Source of the DNA: an uncultured Lachnospiraceae bacterium
Lineage (GTDB): Bacteria; Bacillota; Clostridia; Lachnospirales; Lachnospiraceae
Direction of reading: 5' to 3'
Assembly: GCA_910585935.1 (NCBI GenBank)
Contig: CAJUHN010000267.1
Span: forward strand, 1-5,410
DNA length: 5,410 bases
Part shown: piece after piece, positions 1-5,410 of the stretch
How the letters are laid out: each line of letters begins with the position of its first letter
Numbering within the stretch: the first letter of the stretch is position 1
Translations under genes and position numbers: made by a program
The notes under the pieces: model-generated
What the model was told of the DNA's origin: nothing
What the model saw: only the letters and a program-made list of their open reading frames with translations
Database searches by the model: none

Positions 1-21
1 TTCCAAAAGAAGCCCCTTGGA

Positions 22-81
22 AGACGTCGGCACTTAATGAGCAGTTTCGTAAGAAAATGCGAATTTAGTACCGTTACGTCT
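22..81 (+). other. Long imperfect hairpin with GUAA tetraloop inside the left repeat
   Basis: Arms pair as follows. AGACGT (22-27) pairs with ACGTCT (76-81). After a two-base TT bulge (74-75), 28-38 pairs with 63-73 with two mismatches in eleven. Tandem G/A mismatches (39-40 with 61-62) follow, then 41-48 pairs with 53-60 with one mismatch. The loop is GTAA (49-52), a GNRA-class tetraloop if transcribed. GNRA loops and tandem G-A mismatches are typical of folded RNA, which suggests the element may act as RNA. Expression cannot be judged from the sequence. Confidence 0.6.
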
Positions 82-88
82 GGAACGG

Positions 89-108
89 AGCGAAAGCGCG
101 GCTTCGTT
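89..108 (+). other. Short hairpin, core shared by both repeat copies
   Basis: AGCGAA (89-94) pairs with TTCGTT (103-108), with one G-T pair, around an 8-base GC-rich loop. In the right copy (5391-5410) the same arms are perfectly complementary, AGCGAA and TTCGCT. So the one difference in the arms between the copies (T107 against C) exchanges a G-U pair for a G-C pair and keeps the stem. Confidence 0.6.
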
Positions 109-162
109 GGAACATTTCTTTCCAGAGCGCCCCCTCTGACTTTAAAATTAAGAAATTATCTA

Positions 163-191
163 TTGCAAATTAAAAAAAATTGTGTTAAACT
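163..191 (+). promoter_or_regulatory. Candidate sigma-A promoter for rplS
   Basis: TTGCAA (163-168, four of six matches to TTGACA) is followed after 17 bases by TAAACT (186-191, four of six matches to TATAAT). A TG dinucleotide at 183-184 gives an extended -10. TATACA at 191-196 is an alternative -10 but has no good -35 at the right distance. Either start would place transcription initiation near 198-203, just before the L19-type leader. Position and leader support it; the boxes alone are modest. Confidence 0.45.
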
Positions 192-200
192 ATACAAGTT

Positions 201-285
201 ATGAGAAAACGAGATGTTCCTCTGCTACCAGTTATCAAAAATATAAAAAAGAAAAGGTATTAAGAACGTCCAGAATATCAAGGAG
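201..285 (+). promoter_or_regulatory. L19-type ribosomal protein leader (cis-regulatory mRNA structure)
   Basis: The untranslated leader of rplS contains GATGTTC (213-219), which pairs with GAACGTC (264-270) through one G-U pair. Inside it TACC (226-229) pairs with GGTA (256-259), and the second arm ends shortly before the AGGAGG site at 281-286. The GATGTTCC...GAACGTC arrangement directly before rplS resembles the L19 leader family known from Firmicutes, which is thought to let bL19 repress its own mRNA. The pairing is seen here; the family assignment is from memory and was not tested with a covariance model. Confidence 0.65.
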
Positions 286-291
286 GCACAA

Positions 292-639
292 ATGAACGAA
301 ATTATTAAAAATATTGAAGCTGCTCAATTAAAAGCAGAAGTAGCGGATTTTCATGTAGGTGATACCGTGAAAGTATATGCGAAGGTTATCGAAGGAAGCC
401 GCGAAAGAATCCAGGTATTTGAAGGAACTGTTTTGAAAAGACAGGGTGGCGGAAACCGTGAAACTTTTACAGTCAGAAAGAATTCTAATGGAATCGGTGT
501 AGAAAAGACTTGGCCATTACATTCCCCTATTGTAGACAAAATTGAGGTTGTAAGACATGGTAAAGTAAGACGTGCAAAATTAAATTACTTAAGACACAGA
601 GTAGGAAAGAGTGCAAAGATAAAAGAATTAGTAAAATAA
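292..639 (+). CDS. rplS: 50S ribosomal protein bL19
   Basis: This encodes bL19 (115 residues, the usual bacterial length), a large-subunit protein at the interface with the 30S subunit. Recognisable family blocks are the N-terminal helix followed by FHVGDTVKVYAKVIEGSRER (residues 20-39), the FEGTVLKRQGGG loop near residues 43-54, and a basic C-terminus with VRRAKLNYLRHRVGKSAKIKE. The ATG at 292 has a near-perfect AGGAGG site at 281-286, and no in-frame upstream start competes. The gene sits alone between its own leader and an intrinsic terminator, so it appears to be mainly a single-gene transcript. In many genomes trmD lies just upstream; here a repeat element comes first. Identification is secure from sequence. 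Confidence 0.97.
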   Translation: MNEIIKNIEAAQLKAEVADFHVGDTVKVYAKVIEGSRERIQVFEGTVLKRQGGGNRETFTVRKNSNGIGVEKTWPLHSPIVDKIEVVRHGKVRRAKLNYLRHRVGKSAKIKELVK

Positions 640-647
640 GAAATAGG

Positions 648-700
648 AAAAGGGGACAAATACATTTTTGTTTGATACATTTTGTATTTTGTCCTTTTTT
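648..700 (+). terminator. Rho-independent terminator after rplS
   Basis: GGAC (654-657) pairs with GTCC (691-694). The stem continues inward with AAA-TACA (658-664) against TGTA-TTTT (683-690), with one bulged base, and an 18-base apical loop. The 3' arm is followed by six T residues (695-700). The A-run and two Gs at 648-653 can pair with that T-run, so it may also work on the other strand. It begins only about ten bases after the rplS stop codon. Confidence 0.8.
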
Positions 701-810
701 GTATAAGATAAAAAATAACTTTTATTTCTTTTTTATGAATGGAACAGAATGAGGGACAAATTTACTTAATATCTATAGGTGTTTTTGGAAAAAAGAATAT
801 GGGTGGTAAT

Positions 811-1368
811 ATGGCTTATCGAAAAGAAAAGCAGCAGGAAATATCAAAGTTTCAGATTATATTAAAATTGTTCGTGGATATTGCGATAGTAGCAGGGATA
901 GCAGCATTTTTCAGTATATCATTAGGAGAAAAATTTACCGTTGTGGGATATTCGATGGAAAAGAGTCTGACAAATGGAGAAGAGGCACTGATAAATAAAT
1001 TAATTTATCATTTTAAACAACCAGAACGCTTTGATATTGTAGTTTTTTGTCCGAAGGAAGAAAAAGATAAGCGTTATGTTAAAAGAATAATAGGACTTCC
1101 GGGGGAAACGATACAGATAATATCTGGAAGAGTATATATTAATGGAGAGATTTTAGAAGAACCAATAGAAACAGAAAAGATGTTAAACGCTGGTTTGGCA
1201 CAAGAACCTATAACATTAGGTGAGAATGAATATTTCTTATTAGGAGATAATAGAAATAATAGTGAGGACAGCCGCTATGAGAGTGTAGGCAATATAAAAA
1301 TAGATAATATTGTAGGAAAACTTTGGCTGAGAATAACTACATTAAATGATATTGGATGGATAGAATAA
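811..1368 (+). CDS. lepB: Signal peptidase I (S26 family)
   Basis: This membrane-anchored serine protease removes signal peptides from exported proteins. With the start at 811 it has 185 residues, normal for Gram-positive type I enzymes. Order of parts: a basic N-terminus; one membrane segment at about 16-38; the nucleophile box GYSMEKSL with Ser48; YVKRIIGLPGE with the catalytic Lys91; and the GDNRNNSEDSR box at 145-155. So the Ser/Lys dyad is intact. The usual SMxP proline is Lys51 here, a mild departure. Start choice: ATG 739 has no ribosome site and adds an uncharacteristic 24 residues. ATG 811 follows GGTGG (802-806) at short spacing. ATG 799, after GGAA, is the alternative (189 residues). 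No convincing promoter was found between the rplS terminator and this gene. It ends 22 bases before ylqF, so the two are probably co-transcribed. Confidence 0.92.
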   Translation: MAYRKEKQQEISKFQIILKLFVDIAIVAGIAAFFSISLGEKFTVVGYSMEKSLTNGEEALINKLIYHFKQPERFDIVVFCPKEEKDKRYVKRIIGLPGETIQIISGRVYINGEILEEPIETEKMLNAGLAQEPITLGENEYFLLGDNRNNSEDSRYESVGNIKIDNIVGKLWLRITTLNDIGWIE

Positions 1369-1390
1369 ATAGAAGATATGGAGAAATAAC

Positions 1391-2239
1391 ATGAATTTTC
1401 AGTGGTATCCTGGTCATATGACGAAAGCAAAAAGAATGATGCAGGAAGATATAAAATTAGTAGATTTAGTGATTGAATTGGTAGATGCCCGAATTCCATT
1501 TAGCAGTCGGAATCCAGATATTGATGAATTAGGAAAAAATAAAGCTAGAATTATTTTGTTGAATAAGTCAGATTTAGCATCAGAGAGATATAATGTGCAA
1601 TGGGAAAAGTGGTTTCAGGAAAAAGGATATTTTGTAGTAAAGATCAATGCTAAAAATGGAAATGGAATAAAAGCAGTACATACTGCGATACAAGAAGCTT
1701 GTAAAGAAAAGACAGAGAGAGATAGAAAAAGAGGAATTTTAAACCGACCTGTCAGAGCAATGGTAGTTGGGATTCCAAATGTAGGAAAATCTACTTTTAT
1801 CAATACCTTTGCTGGAAAGGCTTGTACAAAGACTGGAAATAGACCGGGAGTGACAAAAGGGAAACAGTGGATAAAGCTGGGAAAAGGTGTGGAATTATTA
1901 GATACTCCGGGAATTTTATGGCCTAAATTTGAAGATCAAAGAGTAGGATTGTTGCTGGCATTGATAGGCTCTATCAGAGATGAAATTTTAAATATAACAG
2001 AATTAGGAACAGAGTTTTTAAGGTTATTGATAGAGTACTATCCGGGTATGTTGAAGGAACGCTATGGAGTAGAAGAGAAAGAAAAAGCAGAATTTTTATT
2101 AGAAGAGATTGCTAAGAATAGAGGATGTCTTTCAAAGGGTGGAGAATATGATATAGAAAAGGCAGCTAATTTATTATTAGATGATTTTAGAAATGGGAAA
2201 ATAGGAAAAATCACTCTAGAATTTCCTGATGTGGAATAA
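1391..2239 (+). CDS. ylqF: Ribosome biogenesis GTPase YlqF (RbgA)
   Basis: This is a circularly permuted GTPase that binds pre-50S particles late in assembly and is needed for maturation of the large subunit (established for B. subtilis RbgA). At 282 residues it matches the family length. The G motifs appear in permuted order: G4 NKSD at 58-61, G5 around NAK at 86-88, G1 GIPNVGKST at 127-135, the G2 region near RPGVT at 151-155, and G3 DTPG at 171-174. The N-terminal WYPGHM contains His9, proposed as catalytic in RbgA. The C-terminal helical domain (about 185-282) is the RNA-binding part. The ATG follows GGAG (1380-1383) at seven bases. It lies 22 bases behind lepB and ends before a strong terminator. 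It is functionally coherent with rplS upstream, both being 50S factors. Confidence 0.96.
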   Translation: MNFQWYPGHMTKAKRMMQEDIKLVDLVIELVDARIPFSSRNPDIDELGKNKARIILLNKSDLASERYNVQWEKWFQEKGYFVVKINAKNGNGIKAVHTAIQEACKEKTERDRKRGILNRPVRAMVVGIPNVGKSTFINTFAGKACTKTGNRPGVTKGKQWIKLGKGVELLDTPGILWPKFEDQRVGLLLALIGSIRDEILNITELGTEFLRLLIEYYPGMLKERYGVEEKEKAEFLLEEIAKNRGCLSKGGEYDIEKAANLLLDDFRNGKIGKITLEFPDVE

Positions 2240-2271
2240 AAAATAAAAGACAATGATTATGAGGTTAAAAT

Positions 2272-2316
2272 AGTGGATGTTCTTACACAAGAAATGTGTT
2301 AGTACATCCATTTTTT
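2272..2316 (+). terminator. Rho-independent terminator after ylqF
   Basis: TGGATGT (2274-2280) pairs perfectly with ACATCCA (2304-2310). Inside, ACACA (2286-2290 region) pairs with TGTGT (2295-2299 region) around a short A-rich loop, separated from the outer stem by a partly paired four-by-four region. Six T residues follow at 2311-2316. This is the clearest terminator in the window and marks the end of the lepB-ylqF unit. The spacer 2317-2482 behind it is very A/T-rich. It holds several near-consensus boxes (for example TTGATA at 2388 and TACAAT at 2440), but none is paired at a good distance, so the rnhB promoter was not located. Confidence 0.9.
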
Positions 2317-2482
2317 ATAATGAATTAGAAAAGTCAGTTTTTAAGGGATTGTTATAACTAAGTAGGATTTCAAAATGTGAGAGTGTTTTGATATAGAAAT
2401 TTTTATAGAAATGAATTAAAATATAGAATTAAGATGAAATACAATTTATATATAGGAATTATAGATTGGAGTTTACGTTAAG

Positions 2483-2489
2483 AAGGAGG
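2483..2489 (+). promoter_or_regulatory. Ribosome binding site that fixes the rnhB start
   Basis: AAGGAGG lies six bases before ATG 2496, near-perfect complementarity to the 16S 3' end at ideal spacing. The longer frame opening at TTG 2466 would translate through this site and has no comparable site of its own, so ATG 2496 is preferred. Confidence 0.88.
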
Positions 2490-2495
2490 AAGAAA

Positions 2496-3269
2496 ATGGC
2501 TCAGACAATAAAAGAAATCAAAGAGATATTAGAGAGAACAGAATATGAAAAACTTCCAGAGATTTTAAATGGTTTTCATACAGACGAACGTGCAGGAGTG
2601 GCAAAATTAGTAGAACAATATGAAAAAAAATATGAAAAATATCAAGTAGAACAAAAGAGACTTGACAAAATGCTTTTATATGAAAGAAAGTATGCTTCTT
2701 ATCATGCCATTTGTGGGATTGATGAAGCTGGAAGAGGACCATTAGCAGGACCTGTAGTGGCGGGAGCAGTTATTTTGCCAGAAGGCTGGAAGCTATTATA
2801 TTTAAATGATTCAAAACAGCTTTCAGAGAAGATGAGAGAAGAACTTTATGAAGAGATTATGGAACATGCCATAGCAGTAGGAACAGGAATTGTAGATGCC
2901 AAAAGAATTGATGAAATTAATATTTTACAGGCGACTTATGAGGCGATGCGAATTGCTATTCAGAAACTTTCTATTTCGCCCGATATATTATTAAATGATG
3001 CAGTGACTATCCCTAAAGTTACAATAAAACAAGTTCCTATTATAAAGGGTGATGCGAGTAGTCTTTCTATTGCTGCCGCCAGCGTTATCGCAAAGGTCAC
3101 TAGAGATAGAATGATGAAAATGTATGATACATTATATCCAGATTATGGATTTGCGAAACATAAAGGATATGGCTGTGAGGCTCATATTGAGGCGATAAAG
3201 AAAAAAGGAGCATCGCCTATTCATAGAAAATCGTTTCTAAAAAATTTTATAGTAAAGGAACATTGTTAG
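2496..3269 (+). CDS. rnhB: Ribonuclease HII
   Basis: RNase HII cuts 5' of single ribonucleotides in DNA and degrades RNA in RNA/DNA hybrids. With ATG 2496 the product has 257 residues, close to B. subtilis RnhB. An N-terminal lysine- and glutamate-rich helical extension (about 1-68) precedes the catalytic domain. Key residues: Asp76 and Glu77 in CGIDEAGRGPLAGPVV; Asp168 in LLND; and Asp186 in KGD, followed by the SIAAASVIAKVTRDR helix. The family block HKGYGCEAHIEAIKKKGASPIHRKSF lies near the C-terminus. The four acidic metal ligands of type 2 RNases H are therefore all present. The gene lies behind a terminator and thus probably has its own promoter. About 98 bases separate it from the FliK-like gene. 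Its place after ylqF is conserved in many Firmicutes. Confidence 0.96.
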   Translation: MAQTIKEIKEILERTEYEKLPEILNGFHTDERAGVAKLVEQYEKKYEKYQVEQKRLDKMLLYERKYASYHAICGIDEAGRGPLAGPVVAGAVILPEGWKLLYLNDSKQLSEKMREELYEEIMEHAIAVGTGIVDAKRIDEINILQATYEAMRIAIQKLSISPDILLNDAVTIPKVTIKQVPIIKGDASSLSIAAASVIAKVTRDRMMKMYDTLYPDYGFAKHKGYGCEAHIEAIKKKGASPIHRKSFLKNFIVKEHC

Positions 3270-3351
3270 AAAGGAAAAGTGAGCTTGTCATCTATCTGTC
3301 ATTAAAATACTTTTATCATGAAATAAAAAATAAAATTTATAGAATTTTATA

Positions 3352-3361
3352 GAAAGAAGTG
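3352..3361 (+). promoter_or_regulatory. Ribosome binding site deciding the start of the FliK-like gene
   Basis: The ten bases AAAGAAGTGA match eight of ten positions of the ideal AAGGAGGTGA and end six bases before ATG 3368. The GTG at 3359 falls inside this site and would itself have little upstream support, so ATG 3368 is the better start. Confidence 0.6.
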
Positions 3362-3367
3362 AAAGAA

Positions 3368-4978
3368 ATGGAACAGTCAAGTTTAGGAAATATTTTGGGA
3401 CAGAATGTAAATTATAATGTGAATATCAAAACACAACAGAATAATTCCAATGGTCAAGTCACACAATTAGAAGAAACGCAGAATGTAGAGAGTATTTTGA
3501 AAAACTTAAAGGTAGGACAGAGTTTTTCAGGTCAGATTACAGACATTCGTGGAAATATTCTTCAAATAAGTATTAATAATCAAAATATTTTAGCTCAGCT
3601 AACGGATTCTTTTGCATTTCATATCGGACAAGAGGCTACTTTTATTGTAAAAGAAAATAATGGCACTCAATTATTAATAAAGCCTGCAGATAATATGTTG
3701 ATGCAGAATATGGGAAATATAGTGATAGAACAGGCATTAGAGGCAGCAGGATTTCCAACAACAGAAAAAAATCTAGAATTAGTAAAAAATTTGATATTAA
3801 ATCAGCAGCCGATTGATAAACAGACTCTATCACAATATATGAAAATTATGTTTCGTTTTCCAGATATAGATATGAATACTTTAATCGCACTTAAGAAAAA
3901 TGAAATACCAATTACAGCAGAAAATATACAAAATTTAGAGAATTATCAATCTTATGAATCGGAATTTACACAAGAAATCGGAAATCTGTCAAAAGATCTA
4001 GGAGAATTTATTGGACAGTTGGCAGGTGAACAGGGAACAGAAAAAGTGACACAATTTTTAAATAAATTGTGGGATACATTTGAATTAACTAAGGCACAAC
4101 AAGAAATACTATCAAAAGAGATGCCAGAACATAAAATAGAAAATCCTCTTCTGCCAGAAGAACAAAATGAAATCTTAACATGGACAAAAGCTATGGGACT
4201 AGAAAAAGAAGGGAAAGATATTATACAAAATAAAGAAAGCTCTCCAGAAAAGATATTAAATCATTTAAAGAATATGTTAGAAGAGAAAAATATATCATCA
4301 GAAGATGTATCGAAATTAGTGAAGACAGAGGGATTTCAAAAATTATTAAAGACAACAATAGAAAATAAAATGTTATTGAAACCAGAAGATTTGCAGAGAG
4401 AAGGAGCTGTGAAAGAATATTATCATAAGGCAGGAGAAAAGGCGGAAAAATTACAACGGATTTTACATGAGTTTGGGAAAGAAGAGAATACACTCACTAA
4501 AACAGTGGAAAATATGAACAAAAGTCTGAAAATGATGAATGCTGTCAATGAATTTGTAAATTATGTGCAACTTCCATTGAAATTAATTAATCAGAATACG
4601 CAAGGTGATCTCTATGTTTATACGAAAAAGAAAAATTTAGGAAAAAATGGAGAAGAATTGACTGCCATGTTACACTTAGATATGGAATATTTAGGATCTA
4701 TTGATGTTATGGTAAAAATGAAGGAAAAAAAGGTTTCTACGAACTTTATTTTAGAAACGGAAGAGCTTTTGGATTTTATAGAAGAACATATAGATTTGTT
4801 AAATAAAAGATTAGAGGAAAAGGGATATTCTGTTTCTAGTACCGTGAAGAAAAAAGAAACCGAAGAAATAGAGAAGATAGAAATAGAAGAAATGGAGAAA
4901 GAAAAAAAGAGATTTGAAGCAAAACAGCCAATAGGAGAGTGGCAGAAGCAGAGATTTTCTTTTGATATGAGAATATAA
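3368..4978 (+). CDS. FliK-like protein with C-terminal Flg_hook domain (YlqG-like position)
   Basis: This is a large soluble protein of 536 residues with no signal peptide or membrane segment. Parts in order: a Gln/Asn-rich N-terminus (1-40); a small beta-rich domain (about 48-106) with GQSFSGQITDIRGN and HIGQEATFIVKENN; a long, mostly helical, charged middle (about 110-390); and a domain at about 395-490 with LHLDMEYLGSIDVMVKMKEKKV then a helix and LNKRLEEKGY. That last part is the pattern of the FliK C-terminal (Flg_hook) fold, where LHLxPxxLGxVxV is typical; Met439-Glu440 replaces the usual proline context before LG at 442-443. A Glu/Lys-rich stretch follows (about 494-516). In true flagellar systems FliK measures hook length and switches FlhB specificity. 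Position after rnhB and before an FlhB-like gene matches ylqG of B. subtilis, whose role is unknown. A very weak promoter candidate, TTGTCA at 3285, precedes it. Confidence 0.75.
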   Translation: MEQSSLGNILGQNVNYNVNIKTQQNNSNGQVTQLEETQNVESILKNLKVGQSFSGQITDIRGNILQISINNQNILAQLTDSFAFHIGQEATFIVKENNGTQLLIKPADNMLMQNMGNIVIEQALEAAGFPTTEKNLELVKNLILNQQPIDKQTLSQYMKIMFRFPDIDMNTLIALKKNEIPITAENIQNLENYQSYESEFTQEIGNLSKDLGEFIGQLAGEQGTEKVTQFLNKLWDTFELTKAQQEILSKEMPEHKIENPLLPEEQNEILTWTKAMGLEKEGKDIIQNKESSPEKILNHLKNMLEEKNISSEDVSKLVKTEGFQKLLKTTIENKMLLKPEDLQREGAVKEYYHKAGEKAEKLQRILHEFGKEENTLTKTVENMNKSLKMMNAVNEFVNYVQLPLKLINQNTQGDLYVYTKKKNLGKNGEELTAMLHLDMEYLGSIDVMVKMKEKKVSTNFILETEELLDFIEEHIDLLNKRLEEKGYSVSSTVKKKETEEIEKIEIEEMEKEKKRFEAKQPIGEWQKQRFSFDMRI

Positions 4979-5025
4979 AAAGTTGTTTTAGTAAAATTTG
5001 ATATGGGATATATGTGGAGTAAAAT

Positions 5026-5325
5026 ATGAAAAATATAGCTGAGAAAAAAGAAAAACAGGCGATTGCTCTATCTTATGAGGTGGGGGATGAAGCGCCTAAA
5101 ATTATTGCGACTGGAAAGGGACAATTAGCGGAAAAAATTATTGAAAAAGCAAAAGAAACTTCTGTTCCTGTTTATCGGGATGATAAATTAGCGAAAACTC
5201 TTTCTAAATTAGAAATAGGAGATGCTATTCCACCGGAATTATATGAAGTAGTTGCGGAAATTTTATTATTTGTGGATGATATGGATCGGTTAAAGGGAAA
5301 GGTAATGTCATCTAGGGGGAAATAA
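5026..5325 (+). CDS. Stand-alone FlhB cytoplasmic-domain-like protein (YlqH-like)
   Basis: This 99-residue soluble protein resembles only the cytoplasmic C-terminal domain of FlhB/YscU-type export proteins. Matching blocks are AIALSYEVGDEAPKIIATGKG (12-32), the LAEKIIEKAKETSVPVYRDDKLAKTL segment (34-59) and LEIGDAIPPELYEVVAEILLFV (62-83). The full-length protein would carry four membrane helices and an NPTH self-cleavage motif just before this point. Here there are no membrane segments, and lysines and glutamate (Lys7-Lys10) occupy the NPTH position, so cleavage is not expected. The ATG follows GGAG (5016-5019) at six bases. It lies 47 bases behind the FliK-like gene, so the two are probably co-transcribed. 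Such small FlhB-like proteins (YlqH, about 90 residues) are known in Firmicutes, function unknown. The relationship to FlhB is secure; the role is not. Confidence 0.88.
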   Translation: MKNIAEKKEKQAIALSYEVGDEAPKIIATGKGQLAEKIIEKAKETSVPVYRDDKLAKTLSKLEIGDAIPPELYEVVAEILLFVDDMDRLKGKVMSSRGK

Positions 5326-5349
5326 ATAAAAAGGTTATCGTTTAGGGGA

Positions 5350-5410
5350 TTTTAGAGGCAAAGGGGGACGCTACGGCAAGGAAGTATTCCAGCGAAGCCG
5401 CGCTTTCGCT
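5350..5410 (-). repeat. Structured dispersed repeat element, right copy, inverted and truncated by the window end
   Basis: Read on the minus strand, this begins with AGCGAAAGCGCGGCTTCG, identical over 18 bases to 89-106, and remains alignable through the C-run and the final CTAAAA, as does the left copy through 147. The outer part, corresponding to the long hairpin at 22-81, would lie beyond the window. The bases 5391-5410 form a perfect six-base-pair stem (AGCGAA with TTCGCT). It starts about 25 bases after the last stop codon. No classical T-tailed terminator was seen in that gap, so this element may also end the rnhB-side transcript (inference). Confidence 0.75.

Larger units (their letters stand above)
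1..147 (+). repeat. Structured dispersed repeat element, left copy (5' end outside the window)
   Basis: This gene-free block is visibly richer in G and C than its surroundings and full of self-complementarity. Its last 59 bases (89-147) match, in inverted orientation, the last 61 bases of the window (5350-5410). The first 18 positions (AGCGAAAGCGCGGCTTCG) are identical, and the rest aligns at roughly 80% overall by eye with two single-base gaps. Inside it are a long hairpin at 22-81 and a short one at 89-108. No reading frame of note crosses it. It lies where the spacer between trmD and rplS would be expected. It looks like an intergenic repeat of the MITE or structured-RNA type. Its true left end cannot be seen and its function is unknown. 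Matching of the two copies is direct observation; mobility is inference. Confidence 0.75.

Noticed and set aside
1..147. CRISPR array or tRNA in the structured left region
   Set aside because: There are no regularly spaced direct repeats and no cloverleaf with a T-loop motif. The similarity is inverted, to the far end only.
351..539. Minus-strand open frames inside rplS, lepB, ylqF, rnhB and the FliK-like gene
   Set aside because: All lie wholly or largely opposite secure genes, have no ribosome sites or recognisable domains, and their phenylalanine- and leucine-rich content is what antisense of A/T-rich coding sequence gives.
739..810. Upstream in-frame extension of lepB from ATG 739
   Set aside because: No ribosome binding site precedes it, and the added residues do not resemble the short basic N-terminus of signal peptidases. 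ATG 811 or 799 has better support.
2317..2482. Promoter for rnhB (TTGATA at 2388, TAAAAT at 2417, TACAAT at 2440)
   Set aside because: The boxes are near consensus singly, but the spacings are wrong (for example 23 bases between 2388 and 2417), and such matches are expected by chance in this A/T-rich spacer.
2466..2495. Extended rnhB from TTG 2466
   Set aside because: The extension translates through a perfect AAGGAGG site that serves ATG 2496, giving an artefactual MEFTLRRRKK start.
3359..3367. GTG 3359 as start of the FliK-like gene
   Set aside because: The GTG is part of the Shine-Dalgarno-like AAAGAAGTGA that serves ATG 3368; it has little ribosome-site support of its own.
1..5410. Composite transposon bounded by the inverted repeats
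   Set aside because: The cargo is a conserved core gene cluster in ancestral order and no transposase is present, so the repeats more likely entered or arose separately on either side.

Overview
The window is a low-GC, A/T-rich stretch that carries a conserved Firmicutes housekeeping cluster. All genes lie on the + strand in the order rplS, lepB, ylqF (rbgA), rnhB, a FliK-like protein gene, and an FlhB-like small protein gene. From established knowledge, Bacillus subtilis has the order trmD-rplS-ylqF-rnhB-ylqG-ylqH, and many Clostridia place a signal peptidase gene between rplS and ylqF. Gene order, strong Shine-Dalgarno sites and composition fit a Clostridia member, probably Lachnospiraceae. 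The family-level placement is inference; no species is recognised.

Layout. Bases 1-147 are a GC-richer, strongly structured repeat element. A promoter candidate and an L19-type mRNA leader (about 163-285) follow, then rplS (292-639) with a terminator directly behind it. lepB (best start 811, to 1368) and ylqF (1391-2239) form a tight pair that ends at a strong intrinsic terminator (2272-2316). After about 180 bases of A/T-rich spacer come rnhB (2496-3269), the FliK-like gene (3368-4978) and the FlhB-like gene (5026-5325). From 5350 to the end of the window lies a second, inverted, truncated copy of the left repeat.

How the parts relate. bL19 is a large-subunit ribosomal protein, YlqF/RbgA is a late 50S assembly GTPase, RNase HII removes ribonucleotides from DNA, and LepB cleaves signal peptides at the membrane. 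The last two genes encode isolated relatives of two flagellar export proteins that act together in true flagellar systems: FliK (hook-length control) and the cytoplasmic domain of FlhB (export switch). Here FlhB has no membrane part and no NPTH autocleavage motif, so the pair is not a normal export switch. It is the least understood part of the window.

The two most interesting observations are the inverted pair of structured repeats bracketing the gene block, and the orphan FliK-like/FlhB-like pair. I saw no CRISPR array, transposase, tRNA, rRNA or phage gene.
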